From: JASBTN01 sp965228805
Lineage (GTDB): Bacteria; Pseudomonadota; Alphaproteobacteria; Rhodobacterales; Rhodobacteraceae
Direction of reading: 5' to 3'
Length of the DNA: 64,000 nt
Assembly: GCF_965228805.1 (NCBI RefSeq)
Contig: NZ_CBDDIE010000003.1
Span: forward strand, 620,001 to 684,000
Below, piece by piece: positions 17,218 to 24,610 of the stretch; position 1 is the stretch's first letter, and each line of letters begins with the position of its first letter. Position numbers and translations under genes: made by a program. The notes under the pieces were generated by a model. It saw only the letters and a program-made list of their open reading frames with translations. It searched no databases and had not been told where the DNA came from.

Positions 17218-18138
17218 ATGGCCTACCTCGACAATATCCGGACTTTCATAAGAGTCCATGAACTGGGCTCCATGTCCGCCGCCGCGCGTGATCAGCGAAT
17301 TTCGGCGGCTGTGGCCTCGGCCCGGATTGCGCAGCTTGAGGAACACCTGAACGTGCGCCTGTTCCAACGCACCACGCGGTCGCTGACCCCAACCGAACAG
17401 GGCGAGATCTTCTATCGCGGCGCCTGCCGGATCGTACAGGCGATCGACGAGGCCGAGGCCGAGATCACCCAGGTGACGAACCAGCCGCGCGGCACGCTTC
17501 TGGTCGCCGCACCCCTGGGGTTGGGACGGAGGCTACTCGCCCCCTTGATCCCTGAATTCAAACGGAAATATCCGCTGATCAACATTCGCCTGCGCCTGTC
17601 GGACCGCAAGCTGGACCTGTCCGCAGAAGGCATCGATGTCGAGTTCTTCCTGGGCCTGCCCGAGGATAGCGCCCTGCGCATGAAGAAGATCGCCGATTGC
17701 CCGCGCATCCTCTGCGCCGCGCCGGAATACATCGCGAAACGAGGCCTGCCGCGCGCGGCCGCCGAACTGACCGATGGCACCCAGGACTGTCTGAACCTGC
17801 GCTACCCCGGCGCGCCCGAATTCCAGTGGCTGCTGACCGGCCCCGACGGCCCACGCCGCGTACCCGTCACCGGCCCCCTGGAAAGCGACGATGGCGACGT
17901 GCTGACCGGCTGGGCACTGGAAGGGCAAGGCATCGTATTGAAGCCGGTCTTCGAGGTCGCCGAACACCTCGAAGATGGCCGCCTGGTCCCGGTGCTGGAG
18001 GCGGAGCCGCCCGTGCCCGTGCAACTGGCCTGCCTCTACACGCACCTCAAGCGACAGGACCCGAAGACCCGGTTGTTCATCGAGTTCATGGCCGAGCGTC
18101 TACGCCCGCTGGTCTCGGCCAGTTACGAGCCGCGATAG
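17218..18138 (+). CDS. LysR-family regulator of purine catabolism (predicted)
   Basis: A 306-residue LysR regulator. The N-terminal HTH (residues 1-60, with SAAARDQRISAAVASARIAQLEEHLNVRLF) is followed by a periplasmic-binding-like effector domain. It is divergent from puuD (101 nt spacer) and its 3' end overlaps the convergent uraH by 16 nt, so it probably controls the urate genes. The effector may be urate or a pathway intermediate; this is inference from position. The start ATG lies in AT-rich DNA without a strong Shine-Dalgarno. Confidence 0.92.
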   Translation: MAYLDNIRTFIRVHELGSMSAAARDQRISAAVASARIAQLEEHLNVRLFQRTTRSLTPTEQGEIFYRGACRIVQAIDEAEAEITQVTNQPRGTLLVAAPLGLGRRLLAPLIPEFKRKYPLINIRLRLSDRKLDLSAEGIDVEFFLGLPEDSALRMKKIADCPRILCAAPEYIAKRGLPRAAAELTDGTQDCLNLRYPGAPEFQWLLTGPDGPRRVPVTGPLESDDGDVLTGWALEGQGIVLKPVFEVAEHLEDGRLVPVLEAEPPVPVQLACLYTHLKRQDPKTRLFIEFMAERLRPLVSASYEPR

Positions 18139-18476
18139 GTGGAATAGCCGTAGGGCGACAGCAGCAACGGCACGTGGTAGTGGTCGTCTTCGGACATGCC
18201 GAAGCGGATCGGCACCTGGTCCAGAAACAGTGGCTCCGCCCCCGCCTGGCCGGTGGCGCGCAGATAATCCCCCGCAAAGAAGATCAGCTCGTAGGTTCCG
18301 GGCTTGAAGTCGCCCTCCGGCAGGATCGGCACATCGGTGCGCCCGTCCGCATTGGTCACCGCCTCGGCGATCTTGCGATGCGAGTTGCCGCTGACACGAT
18401 AAAGCAGGATCTTGATCCCCTCGGCGGGGCAGCCCCGCGCGGTGTCCAGCACATGGGTGGTCAGAAATCCGGGCAT
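18123..18476 (-). CDS. uraH: 5-hydroxyisourate hydrolase
   Basis: A 117-residue transthyretin-like enzyme that hydrolyses 5-hydroxyisourate (the PuuD product) to OHCU. The conserved N-terminal LTTHVLDTARG and the C-terminal tetrapeptide YRGS, a hallmark that distinguishes HIU hydrolases from transthyretin, are both present. Length is typical and no signal peptide is seen, so it is cytoplasmic. AGGAGG lies just upstream of the ATG. It is transcribed toward, and overlaps, the end of the LysR gene, and is divergent from the puuE fusion gene. Confidence 0.96.
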   Translation of the reverse strand: MPGFLTTHVLDTARGCPAEGIKILLYRVSGNSHRKIAEAVTNADGRTDVPILPEGDFKPGTYELIFFAGDYLRATGQAGAEPLFLDQVPIRFGMSEDDHYHVPLLLSPYGYSTYRGS

Positions 18477-18546
18477 GGGCGCCTCCTCTTTTCATCGGTT
18501 CTGCCGCAGAAAGGGGCTGCACGCGCCCCGGGCATTTGCGAATAAT

Positions 18547-18567
18547 CCTTCAGGATTTTCTTGAAGG
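18547..18567. promoter_or_regulatory. Inverted repeat in the uraH/puuE divergent spacer
   Basis: CCTTCA (18547-18552) and TGAAGG (18562-18567) are separated by 9 bases, with an overlapping AATCCT/AGGATT repeat (18544-18557). The spacer controls uraH (minus) and the puuE fusion gene (plus), so this is a candidate site for the nearby LysR protein. No matching copy is clear upstream of puuD. Confidence 0.35.
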
Positions 18568-18614
18568 TCCGCAAGATGATGATGCGATAGCCTTCCCGGA
18601 ACAAGGAGCAAAGC

Positions 18615-20030
18615 GTGACCCGATACCCCCGAGACATGCGTGGCTACGGTGCGACGCCCCCGGACCCGAAGTGGCCCGGCGGGGCGAAGATCGCGGTGCA
18701 ATTCGTGGTGAATTACGAAGAGGGCGGCGAAAACTGCGTGCTGCATGGGGATGCGGCGTCCGAGGCCTTCCTGTCCGAGATCGTCGGCGCCGCCCCCTGG
18801 CAGGGCCAGCGGCATTGGAACATGGAATCGATCTATGAATACGGCGCGCGGGCCGGGTTCTGGCGGCTGCATCGGCTGTTTGGCGAAATGGAGATCCCCG
18901 CCACGGTCTACGGCGTCGCCACCGCCTTGGCGCGCAGTCCGGAGCAGGTCGCGGCCATGCAGGAGGCCGGGTGGGAGATTGCCTCTCACGGGCTCAAGTG
19001 GATAGAATACAAGGATTTTTCGCCGGAGGACGAGCGCGCCCACCTGCAAGAGGCCATCGCGCTGCATACCGAAGTGACGGGCAGCCGCCCGCTGGGCTGG
19101 TACACCGGACGCTGCTCCGTGAACACCGTGGACCTGGTCAGTGAAGAGGGCGGGTTTCTTTACGTGGCCGACAGCTATGCCGACGACCTGCCCTATTGGC
19201 ACGCGCATGACGGCGGGCATCAGCTGGTGGTGCCCTATACGCTCGACTGCAACGACATGCGCTTTGCCACGCCACAGGGGTTCAACGCGGGCGATCAGTT
19301 CTTTGCCTATCTGAAGGACACGTTCGACGCGCTTTATGCCGAGGGGCAGGCGGGCGCGGCCAAGATGATGTCGGTGGGGCTGCATTGCCGCCTGGTCGGG
19401 CGGCCGGGGCGGGTCATGGCGCTGCGTCGCTTCATGGACTATGCGCGCGGGCATGACGGCGTCTGGTTCGCCACCCGCGAGGAGATCGCGCGCCATTGGC
19501 ACGCAAACCATCCGCCGGTCGACCGCTCACGCCCCTCCAACATGGGGCGCGCGGCCTTCATGGAGGCCTATGGCGGCATCTTCGAGCATTCCCCCTGGGT
19601 GGCCGAAGGGGTCTTTGGCGCCGAACTCGGCCCGGCCCATGACAGCGCGGGCGGGTTGCACAATGCCATGTGCCGTGCCTTCCGTCGGGCCTCAGAAGAG
19701 GCCCGCCTGGGCGTGTTGCGCGCCCACCCGGATCTGGCGGGGAAACTCGCGCAGGCGGGGCGTTTGACTGCCGAAAGCACCTCGGAACAGGCCAGCGCCG
19801 GGCTGGACATGCTGACGGACACGGAACGCACGGCGTTTACCGAGATGAACGCGGCCTATGTCGAGAAACACGGCTTTCCCTTCATCATCGCGGTGCGTGA
19901 CAACGACAAGGCGTCTATCCACGCGGCAATGGGGCGGCGGCTGGGCAATGACACCGCCACCGAGTTTTCCGAGGCCTGCGCCCAGGTCGAACGTATCGCC
20001 TGGTATCGGTTGAAAGACCTGCTGCCGTGA
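18615..20030 (+). CDS. puuE: Bifunctional allantoinase PuuE / OHCU decarboxylase
   Basis: A 471-residue fusion. Residues 1 to about 305 are the polysaccharide-deacetylase-fold allantoinase PuuE (MTRYPRDMRGYG..., YGVATALARSPEQV, SHGLKW). Residues from about 310 to 471 are OHCU decarboxylase, with SPWVAEGVF, the catalytic-His motif HPDLAGK and EKHGFPFIIAVRDNDK. It therefore converts OHCU to S-allantoin and then opens the ring to allantoate, two consecutive steps in one chain. The start is GTG with AAGGAG upstream. The stop overlaps the GTG of allA, so the two are coupled. Such fusions are known in Proteobacteria. Confidence 0.93.
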   Translation: MTRYPRDMRGYGATPPDPKWPGGAKIAVQFVVNYEEGGENCVLHGDAASEAFLSEIVGAAPWQGQRHWNMESIYEYGARAGFWRLHRLFGEMEIPATVYGVATALARSPEQVAAMQEAGWEIASHGLKWIEYKDFSPEDERAHLQEAIALHTEVTGSRPLGWYTGRCSVNTVDLVSEEGGFLYVADSYADDLPYWHAHDGGHQLVVPYTLDCNDMRFATPQGFNAGDQFFAYLKDTFDALYAEGQAGAAKMMSVGLHCRLVGRPGRVMALRRFMDYARGHDGVWFATREEIARHWHANHPPVDRSRPSNMGRAAFMEAYGGIFEHSPWVAEGVFGAELGPAHDSAGGLHNAMCRAFRRASEEARLGVLRAHPDLAGKLAQAGRLTAESTSEQASAGLDMLTDTERTAFTEMNAAYVEKHGFPFIIAVRDNDKASIHAAMGRRLGNDTATEFSEACAQVERIAWYRLKDLLP

Positions 20031-20515
20031 GCCGCCAGATTACAGCCCAGCCCCTGACGGCCGCCGATTTCGCTCCATACGGCGACGTACTGGATGCCGT
20101 CGGCGCCCCCGACAAGATGATCAACGAAGGCATGTGTGGCCGTCACCACGACCGCGCCAGGCTCGATTTCACCGACGGGCGCGCGGGCGTGTCGATCTTC
20201 AACGCCCAGCCCCGCGCCCTGCCCTATGACTTCGACCTGGTCGAGCGTCACCCCGAGGGCTCGCAATGTTTCGTGCCGATGACCCAGGCGCCGTTCCTGG
20301 TCATCGTCGCCCCGGACGAAGGCGGCACACCCGGCACACCCCGCGCCTTTCTGACCGCCCCCGGCCAGGCGGTGAACTTTCACCGCGGCACCTGGCACGG
20401 GGTTCTGACGCCGCTTTCCGCCCCGGGCCTCTTCGCGGTCGTGGACCGCATCGGCCCCGGCGCGAACCTGGAAGAATACCGATATGAGGAGGGTTTCACC
20501 GTAACCCAGACCTGA
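20027..20515 (+). CDS. allA: Ureidoglycolate lyase
   Basis: A 162-residue cupin-fold lyase that splits ureidoglycolate into glyoxylate and urea, the last step of the allantoin branch. Family features include the N-terminal PLTAADFAPYGDVLD, QCFVPM, and NFHRGTWHGVLTPL with metal-ligand histidines. The start GTG overlaps the stop of the puuE fusion (GTGA). It is followed by the permease gene after 63 nt and is probably in the same operon. Confidence 0.94.
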   Translation: MSRQITAQPLTAADFAPYGDVLDAVGAPDKMINEGMCGRHHDRARLDFTDGRAGVSIFNAQPRALPYDFDLVERHPEGSQCFVPMTQAPFLVIVAPDEGGTPGTPRAFLTAPGQAVNFHRGTWHGVLTPLSAPGLFAVVDRIGPGANLEEYRYEEGFTVTQT

Positions 20516-20578
20516 GCCCGATCCGCCGACAAGAGCCGGACGGGGACCATAGGACAGTGAGAAAAGGGAGGTTCACAC

Positions 20579-21994
20579 ATGTCTGACAACCTGATCGGCA
20601 CGCCAGCCCAACTGGCGGATCCGAATTACACCCCGGCGCTTGGACGCGCCATTCCGCTGGGCATCCAGCATGTGCTGGCGATGTTCGTCTCGAACGTCAC
20701 ACCAGCGATCATCGTCGCGGGGGCGGCGGGCTTCGGTTTCGGCTCGAACAGCCCGGATTTCCCCGAACTTCTGTACCTGATCCAGATGTCGATGCTGTTC
20801 GCGGGCATCGCGACGCTCTTGCAAACCATGGGGCCGGGGCCGATTGGCGCCAAGCTGCCCATCGTGCAGGGGACGAGCTTTGCCTTCATCCCGATCATGA
20901 TCCCGCTGGTGGCGGGCAAGGGCGTGGACGCGCTGGCCGCACTCTTTGGTGGCGTGATCATCGGCGGCATTTTCCACGCGGCCCTGGGCCTGGTCATCGG
21001 TCGCATCCGCTTTGCCCTGCCGCCGCTGGTAACCGGGCTGGTGGTCACCATGATCGGCTTGGCGCTGGTCAAGGTCGGCATCCAGTACGCCGCAGGCGGC
21101 GTGCCCGCCATCGGCACGCCGGAATATGGCTCGCTTGGCAACTGGATGATGGCGCTGGTGGTGATCCTGGTCACGCTTGGCCTGAAATTCTTCACCAAGG
21201 GCATGCTGTCGATCTCGGCGGTGCTGATCGGGCTGATCGTGGGTTATCTCTATGCCCTCGTCTTTACCGACGCGGTCACAGCCCAGAGCATCGCCACCAG
21301 CTGGTCGCGCGCCGCCGCCTTCGCCCTGCCCGAGCCCTTCAAATACGGGTTCGAGTTCAGCCTGGCCGCCGTCATCGGGTTTTCCCTGATGGCCTTCGTC
21401 TCGGCCGTGGAGACCGTGGGCGACGTGTCCGGCATCACCAAGGGCGGCGCAGGCCGCGAAGCCACGGAGGATGAGATCGCAGGCGCCACCTATGCCGACG
21501 GGTTCGGCACAGCGATTGCCGGGCTGTTCGGGGGCTTTCCGAACACGTCCTTCAGCCAGAACGTGGGCCTGATTGCGCTGACCGGCGTGATGAGCCGCCA
21601 CGTCGTCACCCTGGGCGCCCTGTTCCTGATCCTCTGCGGGCTGGTGCCCAAGGTCGGCGCGCTGATCCGCACCATCCCCATCGAGGTGCTGGGCGGCGGC
21701 GTGATCGTCATGTTCGGCATGGTCGTGGCGGCGGGCATCTCGATGCTGTCGGACGTGGCCTGGAACCGGCGCAACATGGTGATCTTCGCGATCTCGCTGT
21801 CGATCGGCCTGGGCCTGCAACTGGAGCCCGGCGCGGTGCAACACCTGCCCGACACGGCGCGCATCCTGATGACCACGGGCCTTCTGCCCGCCGCGGCGTT
21901 GGCGATCGTGCTGAACCTGGTGCTGCCGCAGGAACTGCCGGAACGCGCGACCGAGGAGCTGTCCGGCACCTTTGCGGGGAAACAGGACGGGTGA
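20579..21994 (+). CDS. NCS2 nucleobase:cation symporter (uric acid/xanthine type)
   Basis: A 471-residue permease with about 14 membrane segments of the nucleobase-ascorbate transporter family. Visible hallmarks are the QHVLAMFVSNVTPA segment in TM1, the AVETVGDVSGI motif in TM8 and GGFPNTSFSQNVGL in TM10, the UacT/XanQ signature region that binds the purine. Genome context in a urate-degrading cluster makes urate or xanthine the likely substrate. The start has GGGAGG upstream. It is followed by a GC-rich hairpin. Confidence 0.92.
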   Translation: MSDNLIGTPAQLADPNYTPALGRAIPLGIQHVLAMFVSNVTPAIIVAGAAGFGFGSNSPDFPELLYLIQMSMLFAGIATLLQTMGPGPIGAKLPIVQGTSFAFIPIMIPLVAGKGVDALAALFGGVIIGGIFHAALGLVIGRIRFALPPLVTGLVVTMIGLALVKVGIQYAAGGVPAIGTPEYGSLGNWMMALVVILVTLGLKFFTKGMLSISAVLIGLIVGYLYALVFTDAVTAQSIATSWSRAAAFALPEPFKYGFEFSLAAVIGFSLMAFVSAVETVGDVSGITKGGAGREATEDEIAGATYADGFGTAIAGLFGGFPNTSFSQNVGLIALTGVMSRHVVTLGALFLILCGLVPKVGALIRTIPIEVLGGGVIVMFGMVVAAGISMLSDVAWNRRNMVIFAISLSIGLGLQLEPGAVQHLPDTARILMTTGLLPAAALAIVLNLVLPQELPERATEELSGTFAGKQDG

Positions 21995-21999
21995 AGAAC

Positions 22000-22025
22000 G
22001 GGGGGGCGGGGAAACTCGCCCCCCC
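22000..22025 (+). terminator. GC hairpin after the purine permease
   Basis: GGGGGGGCG (22000-22008) pairs with CGCCCCCCC (22017-22025) around an 8-nt loop, 6 nt after the permease stop. There is no T-tract, so termination efficiency is uncertain. Confidence 0.6.
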
Positions 22026-22081
22026 AATATGCCAGTCGGGCGCTCGTCGCGGTGAGTTCCCAGAACAATCGCCTGATCCGC

Positions 22082-22434
22082 TCAGTTTGCCGTCAGGAAC
22101 TGCCCAATGGCATCCTCGGCACCAAGCTCGCTCCGCCCGAAACGGCACAGCTGCGCGCTGTTGTCCGGATCAATCTGCCTTGCCAACAAGCTCTGCCGAC
22201 CGGCTTGCCGTAATACAATATCCGCAACACCTTCTGCTTGCGCAATCCGTTGTCGGATTTGGCGATGTTCCCTGCCGCTTCCGGTGCGAGCACACCAATG
22301 CCCTGACACTCCGACGCAAGAAGGGAAGCGGCCATGTATTGTCCGACAAAGACATCATACCTGTTTTGCGCGCTGGCCATTGAGGCCGAGGCACCGAGAA
22401 TGAAAAGGGCCAGGAAGTGGGTTCGAATTCGCAT
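22082..22434 (-). pseudogene. Small secreted protein gene broken by a frameshift
   Basis: Reading from 22434, one frame gives a signal peptide (MRIRTHFLALFILGASASMASAQ) and a protein-like body up to about NGLRKQKVLRILYYG. After that it degrades into Arg/Ser-rich nonsense. A second frame, shifted near 22195-22215, then reads convincingly (AGRQSLLARQIDPDNSAQLC, then GAEDAIGQFLTAN) and ends at 22082. Joined, they give a periplasmic protein of about 117 residues with two cysteines. The family is not recognised. It may be a real pseudogene, an assembly error, or less likely programmed frameshifting. The DNA here is lower in GC than its neighbours. Confidence 0.6.
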
Positions 22435-22480
22435 GGTTCAATCTTTCGGAGTTCACTGTGAAATACCGCGCGCCTATATC

Positions 22481-22649
22481 TGCCGAACAGAAGCAAACCA
22501 TCGGTCGTTCGGCAACCCCGCACTGCGCGACACTCCGATTTTCCAAGAAAATCGGCCATCGCCCCGCAGGTGAAAATTATTGAATAATTTTCGGTGGCGC
22601 GGCGGTGGCCTCGCTTCGCTCGGTATCACGCGACTAGCACGGTCGCGTG
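22481..22649. repeat. Four consecutive perfect inverted repeats in a non-coding spacer
   Basis: Between the broken small gene and allE there are four perfect inverted repeats in 169 bases: TGCCGAAC/GTTCGGCA (22481-22488 and 22507-22514), CCGATTTTC/GAAAATCGG (22535-22555, 3-nt loop), GAAAATTATT/AATAATTTTC (22572-22592, 1-nt centre) and CACGCGAC/GTCGCGTG (22627-22649, 7-nt loop). The last lies 11 nt past the allE stop and could be its terminator. The others lie upstream of the minus-strand small gene. The AT-rich arm of the third is unusual in this genome. Confidence 0.7.
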
Positions 22650-22659
22650 GGCGTATCCT

Positions 22660-23484
22660 TCACCGCCGAGGCAACACCATCTGCCTGTTCACATCCTTGT
22701 AGAGCAGATACCGAAACTCCCCCGGCCCACCGGCATAACACGCCTGCGGGCAGAAGGCGCGCAGCCACATGTAGTCGCCGGCCTCGACCTCGACCCAATC
22801 CTGGTTCAGGCGATAGACCGCCTTGCCCTCCAGCACATAAAGCCCGTGTTCCATCACATGGGTCTCGGCAAAGGGAATGACCCCGCCGGGCTGAAAGGTG
22901 ACTATGTTGACATGCATGTCGTGGCGCAGGTCCTCGGGGTCGACAAAGCGCGTTGTGGCCCAGGCGCCGTCGGTGTCGGGCATGGGCGTGGGGTCGACAT
23001 CCGCATCCGAGGTCACGAATGCCTCTGGCACCTCCAGCCCTTCGACCGCCTCATAGGCCTTGCGGATCCAGTGGAACCGCGCAGGCGCATCGCCTCGGTT
23101 CCAGACCGACCAATCGGCACTCGGCGGCAGGAAAGCGTATCCGCCCGGAGCCAGCTGATGGGTTTCATCGCCGATGCGCAGCTCTGCCGTGCCATCGACG
23201 ACGAAGATCACCGCCTCGGCGCCCGGATCCAGTTCCGGCCGGTCGCTGCCGCCCCCCGGCACCAGCTCGGCGATGGCATGGGAGAACGTCTCGGCAAAGC
23301 CCGAGAGCGGCCGGGCGATAACCCAGAACCGCGCGCCTTCCCAGAACGGCAGGGCCGAGGTCACGATGTCCGAGAACGTGCCCTTCGGGATCACCGCATA
23401 GGCCTCGGTGAACATGGCGCGGTCGGTCAGGATCTGGTCCTGCGGCGGCAACCCGCCTTCGGGGGCGAAATATCGGCGTGTCAT
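22660..23484 (-). CDS. allE: (S)-ureidoglycine aminohydrolase
   Basis: A 274-residue double-cupin (bicupin) enzyme of the AllE/YlbA family. It releases ammonia from ureidoglycine to give ureidoglycolate, the substrate of AllA encoded nearby. The N-terminal YFAPEGGLPPQ and the C-terminal cupin with ETHVMEHGLYVLEGKAVY (metal-binding His/Glu residues) and GDYMWLRAFCPQACYAGG are typical. The start at MTRRYFAPEG has GAGGAG upstream; the longer frame is not needed. An allantoate amidohydrolase that would make ureidoglycine is not in this window. Confidence 0.95.
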   Translation of the reverse strand: MTRRYFAPEGGLPPQDQILTDRAMFTEAYAVIPKGTFSDIVTSALPFWEGARFWVIARPLSGFAETFSHAIAELVPGGGSDRPELDPGAEAVIFVVDGTAELRIGDETHQLAPGGYAFLPPSADWSVWNRGDAPARFHWIRKAYEAVEGLEVPEAFVTSDADVDPTPMPDTDGAWATTRFVDPEDLRHDMHVNIVTFQPGGVIPFAETHVMEHGLYVLEGKAVYRLNQDWVEVEAGDYMWLRAFCPQACYAGGPGEFRYLLYKDVNRQMVLPRR

Positions 23485-23911
23485 CACGGCTCCTCGAACT
23501 TGGCTGGTTTTAAAAGACCCGCTTGGCCGGGGCTTGCCAAGGCCAAAGCACACAGGCAGGGGCAGAGGCACCTATCGGCAAAAGCTGAAAACGGGCCCTG
23601 TCCAGGCACCCCTGCCCGGCTTGCGTCAGCAAGACGGGCCACGCCCAACGGGCGGCAAGACCCCGAAGGGGCGTAGCCGGGCGGCGGGAGCCCACCGTTT
23701 GTGGGGCCGACTTGTGGGACGGGCGGGCCGACGACATACTCAATTGCCTTGGCCCGCCCCCTCGTGCCTTAGCCACGGGCCAGCAAGCCTTTCGGCACAG
23801 CGTGTCCGGCCGGCCCGGCAGGTGGCCAAGGACCTCTGCCCATCGCAACCACCTTTCCAGACCAGGGCTGGCAGCCGACCTGGACCCCGCGACGAAACGG
23901 GGCGACGTGGA
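23485..23911. other. Stem-loop-dense non-coding island between allE and cobO
   Basis: 427 bases with no credible ORF. Perfect or near-perfect stems follow one another: TTGGCC/GGCCAA (23523-23546), GGCAGGGG/CCCCTGCC (23555-23562 with 23609-23616), GCCCG-CTTGC/GCAAG-CGGGC with one mismatch around a GTCA loop (23614-23639), GCCC/GGGC (23643-23653), CCCC/GGGG (23661-23671), CCCAC/GTGGG (23691-23705) and GGGCGGGCC/GGCCCGCCC (23721-23729 with 23751-23759). The region must contain the allE promoter and the cobO terminator. The number of stems also suggests a structured RNA or an intergenic repeat. I cannot match it to a known RNA family. Confidence 0.55.
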
Positions 23912-24520
23912 TCAGAACTCCACGCCCTTCTGCGCCTTGATGCCATCGCGGAACGGGTGTTTGACCATGGTCATCTCGGTCACCAGGTCGGCGATCTCGA
24001 TCAGCTCTTCCTTGGCGTTGCGCCCGGTCAGGATCACATGGGTCATCTCGGGTTTCTCGTCGCGCAGGAAGGCGACGACCTCGGCAATGTCCAGATAATC
24101 GTACCGCAGCGCGATGTTGATCTCGTCCAGCAGAACCATCTGGATCTCAGGCGTCAGGATCATCTCCTTGGCCTTTTCCCACCCGGCCTTGGCGGCGGCA
24201 ATGTCACGCGACTTGTCCTGGGTCTCCCAGGTAAAACCCTCGCCCATCGCATGGAACTGGCAAAGGTCCGAGAAATTTTCTTCGATCAGGGTCCGTTCAC
24301 CGGTCTGCCAGCCGCCCTTGATGAACTGCACCACCGCCGAGGGCATGCCGTGGGCGATACAGCGCAGGATCATGCCGAAGCCCGAGCTCGACTTGCCCTT
24401 GCCGGGACCAGTGTGCACGATCACCAACCCCTTCTCGCCGGTCTTGGTTTCCATCATGCGGTCGCGTGCGGCCTTTTTCTTGGCCATCTTTGCAGCGTGG
24501 CGGGCGTTATCGTCGGTCAT
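23912..24520 (-). CDS. cobO: Cob(I)yrinic acid a,c-diamide adenosyltransferase
   Basis: A 202-residue BtuR/CobA/CobO-type enzyme that adenosylates the corrin cobalt using ATP. The N-terminal P-loop GPGKGKS lies at 38-44, after a lysine-rich start (MTDDNARHAAKMAKKKAARD), and the protein ends in the conserved HPFRDGIKAQKGVEF. The start at MTDDNARH is chosen because upstream residues are not family-like. It lies on the strand opposite the main cob operon, behind an NnrS-family gene (90 nt), with which it may be cotranscribed. Confidence 0.96.
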   Translation of the reverse strand: MTDDNARHAAKMAKKKAARDRMMETKTGEKGLVIVHTGPGKGKSSSGFGMILRCIAHGMPSAVVQFIKGGWQTGERTLIEENFSDLCQFHAMGEGFTWETQDKSRDIAAAKAGWEKAKEMILTPEIQMVLLDEINIALRYDYLDIAEVVAFLRDEKPEMTHVILTGRNAKEELIEIADLVTEMTMVKHPFRDGIKAQKGVEF

Positions 24521-24610
24521 GGGCGGCCTCGTGTCCTGTCTGGTCGGAAACGGAGTAGAAGCGCAGCGCGCGCACACTGTCAATGCTGCCACCGACCAAT
24601 CGCGCGGCTT

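Noticed and set aside
23510..23848. 112-codon minus-strand frame in the allE-cobO spacer
   Set aside because: Product has no domain or signal and the DNA is dominated by inverted repeats; treated as non-coding.
23485..23911. A second cobalamin riboswitch or RNase P RNA near cobO
   Set aside because: None of the conserved B12 aptamer blocks or RNase P core sequences could be found on either strand.
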